A stretch of DNA of 64,000 bases. Source: Diatrype stigma (Eukaryota > Ascomycota > Sordariomycetes > Xylariales > Diatrypaceae). The stretch covers positions 1 to 64,000 of the forward strand of contig JAKJXP020000062.1 of NCBI GenBank assembly GCA_022225965.2, in the 5' to 3' direction. Of the stretch, positions 45,853 to 59,665 are shown in pieces. The notes under the pieces are model-generated. The model was not told the DNA's origin, searched no databases, and saw only the letters and a program-made list of their open reading frames with translations. Position 1 is the first letter of the stretch; the number at the start of each line of letters is the position of its first letter. The position numbers and the translations under genes were made by a program.

Positions 45853-48800
45853 CCAAAATGATAATATTTTTAGGCGTATCCACTGCGTAACCAAATACCA
45901 AACCATTGTCGGATTGATTTAATTAATCCTTAAATCGATTTATATTAAAAACTTTCTTGGCCAAAACTTGCCAAACGATAAGAAACGATTAATCCGTTAA
46001 AAACTTATCCGCCAAACGCAAAAATTTTTCCGTGCTCGGTACGTATCCAAAAAAAGCCTTTAAGTAAAAACCATAAACCTTTTTCCCGTTAAGAATTAAT
46101 AATTACTTCATTTTTAGCATTACATTTCCGGATTTTAAAAAATTGAATTATATCGTAACTTATTTTTGCAAATGTTAAGGGTATTTTAACCGAATTAAAC
46201 GAAAATTAACGCTTCGGTAATACGTTAAAAATATCATTACCGAATAACGTTAAATAAACGGTACATCGTATTAACGCAAACCTTTTTAACCTTATTATCC
46301 GATTTGATAACTTTTATCGAATAACGTTAAATAAACGGTATATCGTAATATAATTAATTTTATTATTTTTATTATATTACCTTATATTCGTTTTTTGTTT
46401 ATTAGTATTTGGTATATATATATATGGCTCGTTAATACCGTTAATTTTTATAATTAATAGCGTTAGAAGATTCATTATATCCGTTTTTTCCAGGTTTTTA
46501 ATTAATACCGGAAAAATTCGAAAAATCCACGATTATTAACTAAAAATACGACGAAAAAAAAGAACAGGCCAAAATAATAATCCAAATAAAAAAAACCACT
46601 AAGAATTTAATATATAAATCGCATAAGCGAAATCCTATTAAATAACTTATAAGCAATATTAATTTTTTCCCCGAGGCTTATTTGCATTTAGAATTGGGAA
46701 ACAATAACTTATTTTAATATAAGCCTATAAATAATATGGCGGGCAATTAAAATTAAAAACGCCGGTTATTAAACGAAACAAATTAACCAAAAACATTATA
46801 CGACTTAGCCAAAGTAATAATAACGGATATCCGTAATAAATTACGTATAGCGAATATAACTTTACGAAATTCTTACGATAAGCTTGATATAAATAAACTA
46901 AACGGAAATATAAGATTAATTTAGGCAATATATAAGTAAGTAATTTTTAATTTAAGAATTACTGCAAGACTTAATGCTAAAATTGGCGATTTTTAAGATT
47001 CAGTAATCCAATTAAGCAATTAATTTGCAAATTTTATAACAAATATAAATAAATAAATTTAAAAGAACGTTCGAAAAGCAATAGGTTAATTTAATAATTA
47101 AATCCGTATTTTAATTACGGAAACGTATATTAATAATAATTATAATTCATATTAGCGAGAATTACGTTTTTCCGACCGACGGAACGACTTTTTCGATATA
47201 CATCATTATTTAGCTTTTTAAAACTAATCTTTATTAAGTTACAAGCTTAAAAAGAATAATATCGGAATTTTCGACCTATACGAGCCAGACCCAAAAAGCA
47301 TAGGCTTTATTTTTATAAAAACACTAATTATTTTTATCGATACGTACGTATTTCGTAATCGCATAAATAGCTTTTTAAAGGATAAAGTAAATCGAACGAA
47401 TTATAAAAGGCAATTATTAATATTATTTCAAACCTTATTAATCGGTTTAGCTATTATATAATAAAACAACGAATTCCAGGAATTTAATCGTACGTAATTC
47501 CGCGTAATTAAAATTTAAGCCATATTATTAGCTTTAATTAATTGATTCCGATCCGACGTAATAATAATAATAATATAATTTAATTTTTTATATTTCGTTT
47601 TACGCGATTTGGCAAAAAACGAAAACGCTTTATAAACCTACGTTATAAAAAAACTTAAATGGGTTCGTATAATAAGAACCTTAATTAATAATAATATTAA
47701 TTAATACGAAATCATAATGTAGGTTTAGAATTATATAGACTTAATTATAAAGCAATATTTAAAATAGCCTTTTTAATATAAAACATTTAAAATATACATG
47801 CTTTAAATTAAGCAAAATAAAACGACCCTTTTAACGTTGGCATTTTAAAAATACCTTACGCAAGTGCATTTGGGAAATTTAAAGGTTTTATATTATAACA
47901 ATGCGCAAAATAGCTTACGCTTTTTAAAGCAATCGAAAGGACGAAATTACGACGAATATCCTTACGAGTCTCGAAATCGAAACTATTAACGCAACAAAAG
48001 CCGTTTTCGATACGATTATCAAAAAGAAAACGAATATATAGAATACCTCGATACCTATCGCTTACGATACGGAAATCGCCGCAACGACGACCGACGTAAT
48101 AATCGACGAAACGATAAACGTAGGAATTATCGGAATAATAAACGTAGCAATTAACGAAATAACCAGCATAAAAAAAATCGACCCGCTAATAAGCGAAACG
48201 GCTAAAACGAACGACGTAATCGACGAAATAACGGAAAAAACCGACGTAACGAAAGCCAAGAATATCGCAAAAAGATATATAAAGGCCGAGACGGTATTTA
48301 TTAAACAAACCAAAACGGAAATTCCGAAAATCAATTTGAATTAATAAAAAATGTTAACAGTTCGGATAAGTTATTTCAAAACTTAAAAAACGACGAAAAA
48401 TTATACATGGTTTTTAAAAAATTATTAATATATTATTAATGCCTTTGTATATTCCTTATTGCAATTTAACGGAAACGGCATTTAAAGAAATGCATTATAC
48501 CGAAAGCGGTCATAAGCGAAAGCATCCAAAATCCATTACTAGCGAATATAATACGACGTACGTATAATATTTATTACGACGTTTTCCTATTTAGAAACAA
48601 ATTATTTAAATACCTTCGGCAAAATTACGAACCGAATGTAACTTTTTAGGCTTAAAATAAATAAATTAAGCAAGCATTTTAAGCTTAATTAATAAATCCT
48701 CCCATTAAATCAAAACCCTTAACGGTAAAAACAATACTACCCCTAAGCCTTAACGATAATAATATATTATCAAATTATACGTATGCCAAAATAAAGATTT

Positions 48801-49889
48801 AAGTAATACCAAAGGATCCAGATTTTGAGGTTTATATAAACTTAAAGGCGGGTTGCATTTTTATTAAACGTTTTATTTTACTTATTTTAAACCATTCTAT
48901 AAAGGCCCGACTTAAAAAGATTTAGGAAATCGGGAAAAAAAAAATAAAAAAATGGGCAACATTTAAGTTTTATTTATCCGGCAAAGGCAAAAATGGCAAA
49001 AATGTTATTACGGAATTTAAAAAGCAAGGATGGATTTTAAACGGAAAAAAATACCTTAATATGCTTATAAGCAACGATTTTATACATTCCTACGGCGCAT
49101 TAATTAATTTTACCGAAGAATATATAACATTTATTGCTTTAAACAATTTTCAGATCGACGTTGACGTATAACTAAAAAATAAAGCCGTCGTATGAAAAGT
49201 TACCAATTACCGCAAAATTATTTTAACGGCAAAACAACGGGCTTATATTTCGATTAATTATAAAGCTTTCCCTAATAATCGTAACTTTAATTTTATCGCA
49301 TTATACCCTTAAGCATTTGGAACGGTAATAAATACCAAGACCCCATAAATAATCGTAATACAAAATATATCCAGCCATTTTATTATAATACCCAAAAATA
49401 CTAAAATAAAAACGATTCAAAATAATACCGATAGTAATTATTTCATAGCATTATGAATAAAAAGCATAAAAGCCTTAACCTTAATAGTCCTAATTATAGG
49501 CGCAACGGTAAATATATTTACGGCTATAATACAAAATTCTTATATTTATGGCGTTATAAACGATATAATTCCGATAAATATAAAGTTTAATCTTATTCCA
49601 GTAATAACGGCAATCGTTATAAATACTATGCCTTATAATATAAACGACCTTATTAAATTGTTCTATTCGTAATTTAAAACTGCATATATAAAAAACGGGC
49701 CCAACTTTAATATACCAATTATTAATGCAATATTTAATACCATCGTTACTTTAGGCGCTTATAACGAAATGCAAAGCCTTTTAATAAAGCCTAAGCCAAA
49801 TAAACCCAAAATTCCTACGGTTTATTTAATTCTTGGCATTAAAAAGCCGATTAATATGCCAGAACGTATAACAAATAAAGGAATACATA

Positions 49890-52850
49890 TATATAACGAA
49901 AATCAAAGCTTCGCAGCTTACCTCGAAAAGATCGTATACGAATATCCCGAACTCTAAATAAATAAGGGCCCAATAAATGTACCTTTAAAAAAATAAATAA
50001 AGGTACCATTCGTAAATAACTAACAGAACCATAATTTTCAAATAAGGTTATACCCATTGGAACGGAAAAATATGGAATTCCTTAATTAAAAGTTCGATTA
50101 CTTGTACGAATAAGAACGCCAAAAATAAATGAACCAGCCGATATTTTTTGCATATCTTATATTCGTAATATAATAAAGAATATATGGAAAAAAAAAGGAA
50201 CGCATAATCGTGGATTTAAGGGCATTAAATAAAGCAGCCATACCCGATAACTATTCCTTACCTTTTTAAGCCGACGTCATATTATCGCTTCGTAAAAAGC
50301 ATTATATTACGATAATAAACGTTATATCTTTTTTTTATTAATTCTTGGTACATCCCAATTATCGCGATCGATTTACGATAATAAGCCCCAAAAATATGAA
50401 GCGATTAACCGTAGCGCTAATGGACTTTCGCAACTTACCAGCTTACGTTTAGCGGTATATAAATAAATTGTTAAAAACCTACCGTAGTTTTTGCCGGACT
50501 TTTATCGATAATATTATTATATATTCGAATATAAAAAAGAATTATATGCGGCATTTGTACGAAATCTTCCAATTATTTACGAAAAAGAACATTATTATTG
50601 CGTCCAAAAAGTCCTTTCTTAAATATCCATCGGTTAAATTGTTAGGTTTTTAAATTAATGCATTGGAATTAACCTTTACGAAGGAACGTTTTAATGCGTT
50701 TCGCGTATTAAAATTTCCAAAACAGCTTAAGGCTTTAAAATAATATCTTAAATTAAATGGCTTTTTGCGTTATTTTTTATCCTATTACGCGCAATATGCC
50801 GAGCCCTTGTAAAAAAAAAAAACCGCACTTTTGGCAAAAAAACGCAAAACAAGGCGAATGGAAACGGGCAAACCACGAAAGCGATAAGTATATTACAGGT
50901 TTACATATTACGAACCAACGGAAATCGAAAAAAGGTTATTCCAAGCAATTTAGGACTTAATATGTAATAAGCAGGTTTTATATTATTAAAACTTAAACAA
51001 GCTTTTGTTTTACCAAATAAACGGTTTATTAAAAAAAGGCTTCGGAATTATAATCTTTCATTTTACGAACGAATACAAATAAATGCCGGGAAACATTATT
51101 TCTTTTACGAAAATTCAATCCATTATGTTCTTAAATAAATGCCTATCGGCGGCAAAAACCAGATATAAACCAACCAAACTCGAAATAGCATGCTTGGTTT
51201 GGGCAATAAAAAAAATACGTACGATAATTTAATTATTAAATCACCCGGTTATGGTTTTAACGAATTATTCCGTAACCAAGCCCATTATTAATTAAACCTT
51301 ACTAAATACGTTAAGAATTAATAAAAGCAATAAACGCCTTATTAACGCATTAATTTATTTATTGCAATACGGGCTTTAAATTTACCATCTTTTAGGCAAG
51401 CTTAATTTAATCCCGAATGCATTAAACAAATTAAGAACGATTAATAATAAAAATGACCCTTATTAATTATCCAAAATTAAGCGCTTAATAAAATTTCTAA
51501 TATTGGATATAATATGGTTTATAATAAAAGCAATACTTAATAAAATTATGAAAAAAAGATTCCTTAATGGGTATAATAAGGACGATAGATATTCCGTTAT
51601 TATTGGAAATGTTCGACGGAATTATAACGAAACCTTTAAGGGGAATTTCTTTAAAATAGATTATCCTTTCGAAATAAAAAATAACCTACTTTATAACATT
51701 TCGAAAAAAGAAATTAAGCAGTTTTATATTTCGCATGGACTAATTACAAAATTCCTCGAAATGGCATATGACGATAAGCATTATTTCGGTAAAAACCGTA
51801 TGTTATATGAATTAAATTCGTTGGTAATTCGTAATAAGATATACCTAATTAAAAAATACATTAATTACTGCCCTAAATGTAATTTAAATCGGAAAAATAA
51901 CGCAAAGTCATTAGGTAATTACTAGCCTATTCGACTTAAAAATCCTTTGTTAATGCGTATCATTGTAATGGATTTCATTATAAATCTTCCAAATACGCCC
52001 TTCCGGAAGACGCCTTAATAATTATTAGGCGAAAAAAAATATTACGCATAATATAACGCTTTTATAACGGTATTTTGCCCGATCTCGAAAAGAACATTTT
52101 TAATTCCTAAACATAAGAAATATATAATACAAAACTAAACGATAGCATTAGCGCGATTATTAATTCTCGTAAATTAGGGCATTTCAAAAGGAATTATATT
52201 AAACCGTAACAAAAAATTTATATCGGAATTCTGGCGGGAATTTTAAAAAGCTTTCGGAATACGTTTATTAATAATAACGGCTTATTACTTATAAAGGAAT
52301 GGCCTTTCCGAAAAGAAAAATCAAACAGTCGAAATTGCTATACGTTACTATTATTATAACCATTTTAAATTAACGTAAATTAATTTATTACCAGCGTTAT
52401 AATAAAATTTAAATACGGCGCATTTAGTAATAATTAACTTTATACCTTATAAGCAGTTATTTGGATTTAAGCTATTTAAATCATTTAATATATTAATAGG
52501 TACCGAAGATTATTAATTTAAAGAAATTAAATATTTAAAAAAGCATATACGTAAAAATGCCCAATTGGCAATGAACTTTATAGCAAATAAAGCCAAACAC
52601 TTATATAATAATAAGCACCGTACGATTAAATTCGCAGTAAATAATAAAATATATTTACGTTTATATACGGAATATTATTTATTAGGAAAGCCCTTACGGA
52701 AATATTCTTAATAGCGGGCTAATCCATGGACGGTTTTTAAAAGGATTGGGCGATTGGCGTATCGACTGGATATATTACCAAATTTTGGCATTCATTTAGT
52801 GATTTTAGTAACGCATTTAACCGTAAAAAAAAAAAAGAAATGACCCGTTT
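49890..52850 (+). pseudogene. Gypsy-A pol relic (RT, RNase H, integrase)
   Basis: Reverse transcriptase: IIVDLRALNKAAIPDNYSLP near 50205 and FIDNIIIYSNIKKNY near 50503 (catalytic Asp-Asp read Asp-Asn), in an open stretch 50468-50650. RNase H: PTKLEIACLVWAIKKI near 51173. Integrase: H2C2-type zinc region within the open frame 51503-51922 (HGLITKFLEMAYDDKHYFGK, then CPKC), and a core fragment (IVMDFIINLPNT) near 51965. The C-terminal RLDILPNFGIHLVILVTHL near 52760 is typical of gypsy integrase ends. There are many in-frame stops. Confidence 0.88.
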
Positions 52851-53233
52851 CGCAAAAATCTTTCATCCCCCGGCCCAATTAAAGCCGATTAAGATATAAA
52901 TGGCGGCAATTAAGGAGATACGTACGAAATAAAGGTCGTACTTAACCATAGGCCCAATCGAAAAAAAAACGGTTTCGATTATTTCGTAAAATAAAAAGGC
53001 TACGAATATAAGAATAATTAATGGCTTATTAAATATCAATTACGGCATTTAAAGGAATTAATTAATGAATATTGGAAACGGAAAAAAAGACGATCCGTTA
53101 TTTTTAAGCCATAACAAAAGCAGTTACGGCAAATTCGAAAGCAGCCATAACGGCGCGCCAAAGGCTAAACCTTTTATGGAATGGAATAAGCAGTTATTAA
53201 AGGCAATAACGGTCCTTTTTAAGGCCGGCAATT

Positions 53234-53415
53234 TGATACAGGATCCCTAGGAATTTTACCTATTTATAAGATAAAGAAATAAAATAAAGGATAAGATATA
53301 AGATAAAAAGAAATAAAACTTAGCTAACTAGATTAAAGCTTTAGCCTTCCGTTTTGCGGACAGGCTGCAACCTTCTTAGAATATTATCATCTTTATAACA
53401 CCCATTACTTCCGCA
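53234..53415 (+). repeat. Gypsy-A 3' LTR
   Basis: 182 bp, collinear with the 5' LTR and without gaps. It ends ACTTCCGCA, keeping the CA terminus. Confidence 0.93.
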
Positions 53416-54889
53416 TTAATAACCTTGTATTAAATAAAACTATCCATAAATCCATATTTTTAAAGGCCGGAAATAAATACAATTAAATTTTTATTATAAT
53501 ATATATTAACGCCAATAAACGAATGCTTTCGTTATTAATTATTTTTAACGGCAAAAGCCTTTAATAATAATAATTTAATTAAATCCGCAATAAATTTAAG
53601 AATTAATATTTCGTTATATCCTTAAATGGCTAAATTAATTATAAAATAAATTTAAAGTGGCTTTAAAAAATCTTTATATTTTATATTAAGCCTATCCGAA
53701 TCATTAAATGGCGCCTTTTTATTATAAATAAATATAATAGCCATATTAACGAAAACTTTATAATAACTTATTTATTTAACCGAATTTACGTTATTTACTT
53801 TTTTGCGTATAATTTATAAGCCTTTTAGCCGTTTAATATAAGAGTTTTCGGTTTTTTAAGCGGCGCTTCCGGCATTATTTTCGTAAGCGTTGCTTTAAAC
53901 GGATTTCTTTTAGGCGTTAAAAAGGGCTTGGGAAAATATAATAAAACGTACGAAATGGATTTTTTCGAACTTTAAAATTTCGAAAATATAACCCGTTAAT
54001 TTAAAAAAAAATAATGAATAATAAATTCATACAAGCATTTCCGTAAACGAAAGCCTAATGAATACCGATTAAGCCCGAAACAAAACAAAATAAATCTATT
54101 TCTTAAATACCCGACTTTTTCGAAAAAGTAACCGGTTTACTTATTAAAACGCCTAAATTCTCGAAGAAAATAATGGACTTATAAAGAAACTTTATCCAAA
54201 TTAATCCTATTTTCGGAAATGCCATTATCCGGTTAATGTTTCGGAAAATAAGCAAAGCCTTTAATGCCTCGAATTATGATTATAGCCTAAAGAAATAATA
54301 AACTAAACAATTACTCGCCGCCTTCGAAAAAGCGAAGCCTTAAAAGCGCAAAAAGGTAATTCCCGCTTTTAACGAAGTATTTATAAGATTAAAGAATATC
54401 GAGCGAACGAAAAAAAGAATAATAAAGCTTATGCCAAAACCTATACGTATTATTCGCTTAATATAAGTACAAATCGAAGAAATTAAAAAAAATAATAATG
54501 ATAATAATGAAAAGCATTATATAATAAACGTTCCGACGAAAATCTAATGTATATAGCTTTATTCTTTATAAAGTAATTAAATTTTAAACTTCGAAAAGTA
54601 TGTTATAATGGCTTTTTTAAAGTACGGTTTACGAAAGGGGTAATACGTAAGAAGGGAAGTTATTTTATGGCATTTTTTCGGTTATCGTTTAATTTTAAGG
54701 AAAAGTAACGTTATTTTATATCCTAACCGTTATAAGGGCTATATAAGCCAAACCTGACATAATTTAATCAAAGCCTTTGGAAGTAATAATTACCGTACCT
54801 TAAGCCGTAAGATTTAAGGAAATTACCGATTTTCGTAACGAAAGCCGTAACGTTTACGTTACGGCCGAATAAGGCTTTATTATAAAAGC

Positions 54890-57800
54890 CGAAAATAGTA
54901 AATGCTTTAATTATAACAAATAAAGCTATTAAATTAAGAATTATAAAATAAAGGCGAAATTTCCAAAACATATATAATACGCAAATACGAATAAAAAGGT
55001 TATTTTTAAGAAAATCCTATATTAAAACGTTATTAATAATAAAGTCCGGTTAATTTTTAATAGGTTTAAAGGAAATAAACGGCTTTGCGTATATTTCGCC
55101 GGCGCCGAAAATAATAATAAAGACGATTTCGAAAAAGGTTCCGCGGAATAATTATAAAATAACGAAAGGTTTAATTATAACCTTAACGAATTTTTAAAGC
55201 AATTCGAAAATAACAAATAAAGCCGTTACGTTTATTTAATAAAAATAAATGTCGATAATAAACCATTTTTAATAAAGATAAATCCCTATAAAAAATACGG
55301 TAAAAACTATAACTTTTTTTTATAAAAGCAATTAACGGAAATGAATTTATAATTTTCTTAAATTACGGATATACCTTTTATTATATTTTCGAATTAATGA
55401 TAATTACGTAAAAAACGTATAATCTTTCGAAACCGTTAATAATACAAAGAATTAAAGGCATAAAACTAAAGATTTCGCGTAACGTAATAATTACCGCGCG
55501 ATTTTTAATGCCCGGTAATAATATTATTCTGTTTCGAATATTAACGAAAGTTATTTCCGATAATACTTTTTCCGGTAATTAAATCTTTAAAAAAAGTTTA
55601 TTTTATAAATTGGATATATATTATAAAAAAAAGAAACGAAATAATTGCTTTAATTAAAGTTATTAAAAAATTCGTAATTTCTTTAATCGTTTTATTACGT
55701 ACCTTTTATATTTTCAAAACGGCTTACGTAATAGCCGAATTTAGTTTAATAATTCAACATAAATCTATTTTAATAAATAATAAACTTATTAATAAATACC
55801 TTTTATAATACGTTTATAATTCTTTAAAACTATTTAAGTTCGTTTCGAAAAAAGTTATTATAAATATACGCATTCGTTATTATATTGATATAAGAAATAA
55901 TGAATTCATTAAATTCCTTTTACGTTAATATAGTTCTATTTAATTTTAGGCATTTCGTAAATTCGTTAAAAAGCATTTAAAAATAATTATATATATTAAT
56001 ACGGGCTTATAAAATTCGTTTACGTTATTTATATTTAAAAAGGTATCGAATTAAATAATAAAGCTTAATAAATTTAATAAAATAATAATATAACGATTTT
56101 GTTATAATTGTCGGGAACTTAATAAGATTTAAAAAGAACCGCTTATTCGTTTTTTAACGCGATAAATAAAATCCAATAAACGGCCGGATATTATTAATAT
56201 TGCTTTATCGATTTTAAAAATGGCTTTTAATAAATTAAGGTTTACGAACTAAATATCGAAAAAACCGTTTTCGTAATTTCATTTAGCATTTACGAATAAT
56301 TAATAATATCTTTCGGATTTTATAATGCTTCGGTAATTTTTTAAGTATTAATAAAAGAAATAGTTAAATCATTTCGCGAATTTATTTCGGGCATGTTAAA
56401 TAATATGGCCGTATAAGCTAATATATTCGAATATAACTTTACGAATGCATATTCGTTTTATTTAAAAGACTTTTTAATTACGAAATAATCGTAAATTTAA
56501 TAAAGTTGTTAATATTCGTTAAAAAGGAGATTTTTTAAGCTTTATAATTTCCGAAAAAAAAATCGAAACCGACTTAATTAAAGTCGCGGCTATTCGGAAT
56601 AAGCCTAAGCCGTTAATAATAACCGAAATTTAAGCGTTTATAAATGTCGCCGATTATTTACGGCATTTAATCAATAAATATTCGGAAATTGCTAAGCCAT
56701 TTATAGCCTTTATAAGCGGCTCGAAAAACGAACGTATCGAATTATATTTTAAAGCCATAATAAATTAATAAGCAATTCGTGATATAATTATAATAACGCC
56801 TGTAATTCGGAAATTCGATTGGCGCCGTTCGATTATTCTCGAATTGAACGTTTCGTAATGGTTCGTTAATGCAACGTTATTATAATCTTTTATAAAAGCA
56901 ATAAGCGCTTTCGTTTTATATTTAATTGCTTATTTTTCGAAAAAGCTTATAAAAATCCAATTATAATATTTCGTTTTAAAAAAAACTTTTCGGTATTATG
57001 TTAATACTTTAATATTAACGGCATTAATTTAAAAGCGGCGATATAATAATAATAATTAATTACGAATTATTAAAAACAATTAATACGAAGGCTAAATGAT
57101 TAATCCGTATATTGCATTTTTTCGATACCATTAAGCATTTTAAAATTCGTATCGTATATCGTTCGAACCGAACGAACGTTTTTATTAATTACCTTTCGAA
57201 ACTTTAAAAAGCCGTAATACTAATAACCGAAAAAACCGAATCGATTCGTTATGCCGATTAATTAAACCGATTAAACCTTTAAGCCATTTTCGAAATCTTT
57301 TTATATAATATCCCTTTATTTTTAGCCATATAACGGAAGTAAATTAATAAGTATTTTATTATATACCGAAATAAGTTATATAAAATAATTAGGTATAAAG
57401 GAATATCTAATAACCTTTTATATATAAAAGATACCGTTACGAAAGCGCAAATTTTATAAAAAAGTTTCGAATACGATAAACTTTTAATATAATTAAAACG
57501 GATTTATTATAATTAAGGCCATTCGATTATGAAAATAATGCTTTATAATGCGTAAAACTAATTTTAGGATTCGGAAATTATTTTCGTTACGTAATAAATA
57601 ATTATCGAATGCCCGGTTTATTAATTAATAAAAAGAACTAAACCATTTATTATTAAACTTGCAATTCGTATAATTCCTAATATTCTTAATTAAATAAATA
57701 ATCGACTATACGTCGATAAGTTCGTTTACGATTTTTATAACCGTTAAATACGTTATTAAATAAATAAAAGTTAACGTTATTTTTTCCGCCCAATTCGGAG

Positions 57801-58250
57801 ATACGATTTTTATATTTTTTCGTATCGGGCGTATTTACGGTACCCTTAAAGAATGGATTAATAATGCTGCCGGCGCTTTTAAAAATAAAGCCGTAAACGC
57901 CTGGAATAAAAAATAAGGTTTCATTATGAAAGCTATTATATTAAGGCGCCCAAAAAGTAACGAAAAAATAAAAGAAATTAATAAGAACCTAAAGAAAATT
58001 ATTATTATTATTATTCTTACGCCGATTGCTTACTTATATACATACAGGCATATGGCATGCGGTATACCTGCGATTTATATTCCGCGTAATAAACCGGCTA
58101 AACGGACAAAACCCACGCGACTTAAAGAACATTATGTTACGCGAATACTAAATAAATCTTACGATCCGTTCGTTATTCGAATTATTATAACGAATGGTAA
58201 TTATTTATAACCGCATTTTTAAATCGAACGGTTATAATTTATATTTTTTA
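54890..58250 (+). pseudogene. Gypsy-B gag-pol relic
   Basis: A zinc knuckle lies at 54903-54944, readable as C-x2-Y-x4-Y-x4-Y in place of C-x2-C-x4-H-x4-C. Reverse transcriptase is badly degraded over about 55700-56480. The connection to RNase H is clear at about 56575-56960: VAAIRNKPKPLIITEI, INVADYLRHLINKYSEIAKP, IRDIIIITPVIRKFDW, then LIAYFSKKL. Integrase traces follow to about 58200, including a 94-codon open frame at 57926-58207. There are stops in all frames. Confidence 0.82.
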
Positions 58251-58767
58251 TTATTCGATATAATGTTTTTTTAAAATAAACCTTATCGAACTTTTGCGAA
58301 TATCTTTATAAACCGACGAAAACAAAACAGCTTTAAAATAATAAGTTATTAATAACAAATTACGAAATATTATTCGTAAAGGCCCGTTTTAATAATATAA
58401 AGGCGTTCCGTAATAAAATACGAACGTACCTTTAAGAAAAAAAGGGACTTATTAAAACGTACGTTCCGAACGATTAGGTTTTTTGCATTCGTTAACGTTA
58501 AAAAAAGTACGAGTCTTATTACGATAAGCCTTAAAACGTAATTAGCTATTATTCCGATAATACGTATCATTTACTAAATACCGAAAAAATTTAATTATAA
58601 AATAAATATAACGGAACGAATTTATTTCCGGCCTTTATAAAAAACGAATATTCCGTACGTAACATATAATATACGAATAAGCAACTTTTAAAACAAAATT
58701 ATTGGCGCTTAATAAAAAGGAAAATTAACGATAATAATTAGGAATAATTATAATAAAAAGAAATAAT

Positions 58768-58939
58768 TATAAATCCGGGCATTTCCCGTAATATCAAGAA
58801 TCGAAAAATCGGAATATAAAATTTTAATAACTTAAAGCGTATAATTATATTTAGCTTTAATTTAATAATTAATTCGAACCTTTAATATAATTTTAAATAA
58901 ATTACTTATAGCAATAATTCCCTAAGGGTTCGAAGAACC
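58768..58939 (+). repeat. Gypsy-B 3' LTR
   Basis: 172 bp. It starts TATAAATCCGGGCATTTC (TG...TG changed to TA...TA) but ends with an almost unmutated CCCTAAGGGTTCGAAGAACC. Confidence 0.9.
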
Positions 58940-59275
58940 GGACGTAGAAACATACCTTTTGCATTTTAAGACGTTATCGTATTATATAATTCGTATATAA
59001 TATTATATACGTATATAGTGGAGGGGTAGGCTCGCGTTGCCTGCGTACTACTACCTAACCTATTAGGTAGCCGACTACCCACCCATCTATGTAAGAGATC
59101 TCCTTAACATCTCCTTAACAGCCTGAAGGGAACCTAACCGGAGTTCTTGAGAAGCAGTGCAAACAGCTCCACCATACGATTTATTCTCCTATATGATATG
59201 AGAACATTCTGTATTCTGCAATACATGTGCTTTCACGACCCTATTTCCGTTGTTAACTAGTTATAAGTAATCACG
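58940..59275. other. boundary and promoter spacer
   Basis: GC content returns to normal at the LTR end. A CCTAACCTATTAGGTAG palindromic stretch lies near 59055-59071. It must carry the promoter of the DUF4267-like gene. Confidence 0.55.
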
Positions 59276-59665
59276 ATGCCTGGTCATTTCGCCCCACGTC
59301 ACATTCCCGCTCTCTTCAGTGCGACCACAACAACCTTGGGCGGCGTGGTGGCTATGTTCTACACACGTGCTACCATGCTAAGCTTCGGCTTGCCAGCTCA
59401 CATTGCCAACGTCCCTGATACCTGGCCTGTCTGGGTGATCGCACAGGCACATACTTCCATCATGGGTATCCTGATATTCACATTCTACTTCCGTCGCCAA
59501 CTCGATGCCGTCGATATCATCCTGGGCGTCAGCTCAGGATACGCCGCCCTTGTTGACAGCTATGTCATTTGGAGCCAGGGAGAGCCTGCTAAGGCTGCGC
59601 TCCGACTCGTCGTTACGGGCCTGTTTTGTGCTTGGGGGCTGGCTGGGATGACGTCTAGACGCTGA
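59276..59665 (+). CDS. small four-helix membrane protein, DUF4267-like
   Basis: A single exon of 129 residues starting at the ATG in context acgATGCCT. Four hydrophobic segments are visible: about 14-33 (ALFSATTTTLGGVVAMFYTR), 50-70 (WPVWVIAQAHTSIMGILIFT), 75-97 (LDAVDIILGVSSGYAALVDS) and 105-125 (AALRLVVTGLFCAWGLAGMT). The pattern and the VDSYVIWSQGEPAKA segment suit the DUF4267 family, common in fungi, whose function is unknown. It is next to the AT-rich block but intact. No partner genes suggest a role. Confidence 0.75.
   Translation: MPGHFAPRHIPALFSATTTTLGGVVAMFYTRATMLSFGLPAHIANVPDTWPVWVIAQAHTSIMGILIFTFYFRRQLDAVDIILGVSSGYAALVDSYVIWSQGEPAKAALRLVVTGLFCAWGLAGMTSRR

Larger units (their letters stand above)
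45671..53415 (+). mobile_element. Gypsy-A, RIP-eroded LTR retrotransposon nested in Gypsy-B
   Basis: Two 182-bp LTRs (45671-45852 and 53234-53415) enclose about 7.4 kb. LTR ends are TG(G/A)T(G/A)CAGGATCCCTAGG...TTCCG(T/C)A, i.e. TG...CA. The five bases before (ATAAC) and after (TTAAT) are not a clean target duplication; they differ at the first and last base. Internal order on the plus strand is gag, reverse transcriptase, RNase H, integrase (gypsy order). Confidence 0.92.
43622..58939 (+). mobile_element. Gypsy-B, RIP-eroded LTR retrotransposon interrupted by Gypsy-A
   Basis: Two 172-bp LTRs (43622-43793 and 58768-58939) share AATCCGGGCATT, AAAATCGGAATATAAAATTT and a long AT tail, equal in length and differing almost only by transitions. 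Removing the Gypsy-A insertion (45671-53415) leaves about 7.57 kb, a full-size gypsy element. Internal remnants on the plus strand are a gag zinc knuckle, reverse transcriptase and RNase H. Flanking duplications are not clear (TGGAA before, CGGAC after). Confidence 0.88.

Noticed and set aside
46725..48334. Minus-strand frames of 67-90 codons inside Gypsy-A
   Set aside because: Antisense of the gag region; Ile/Leu/Tyr-rich as expected for RIP-altered DNA.
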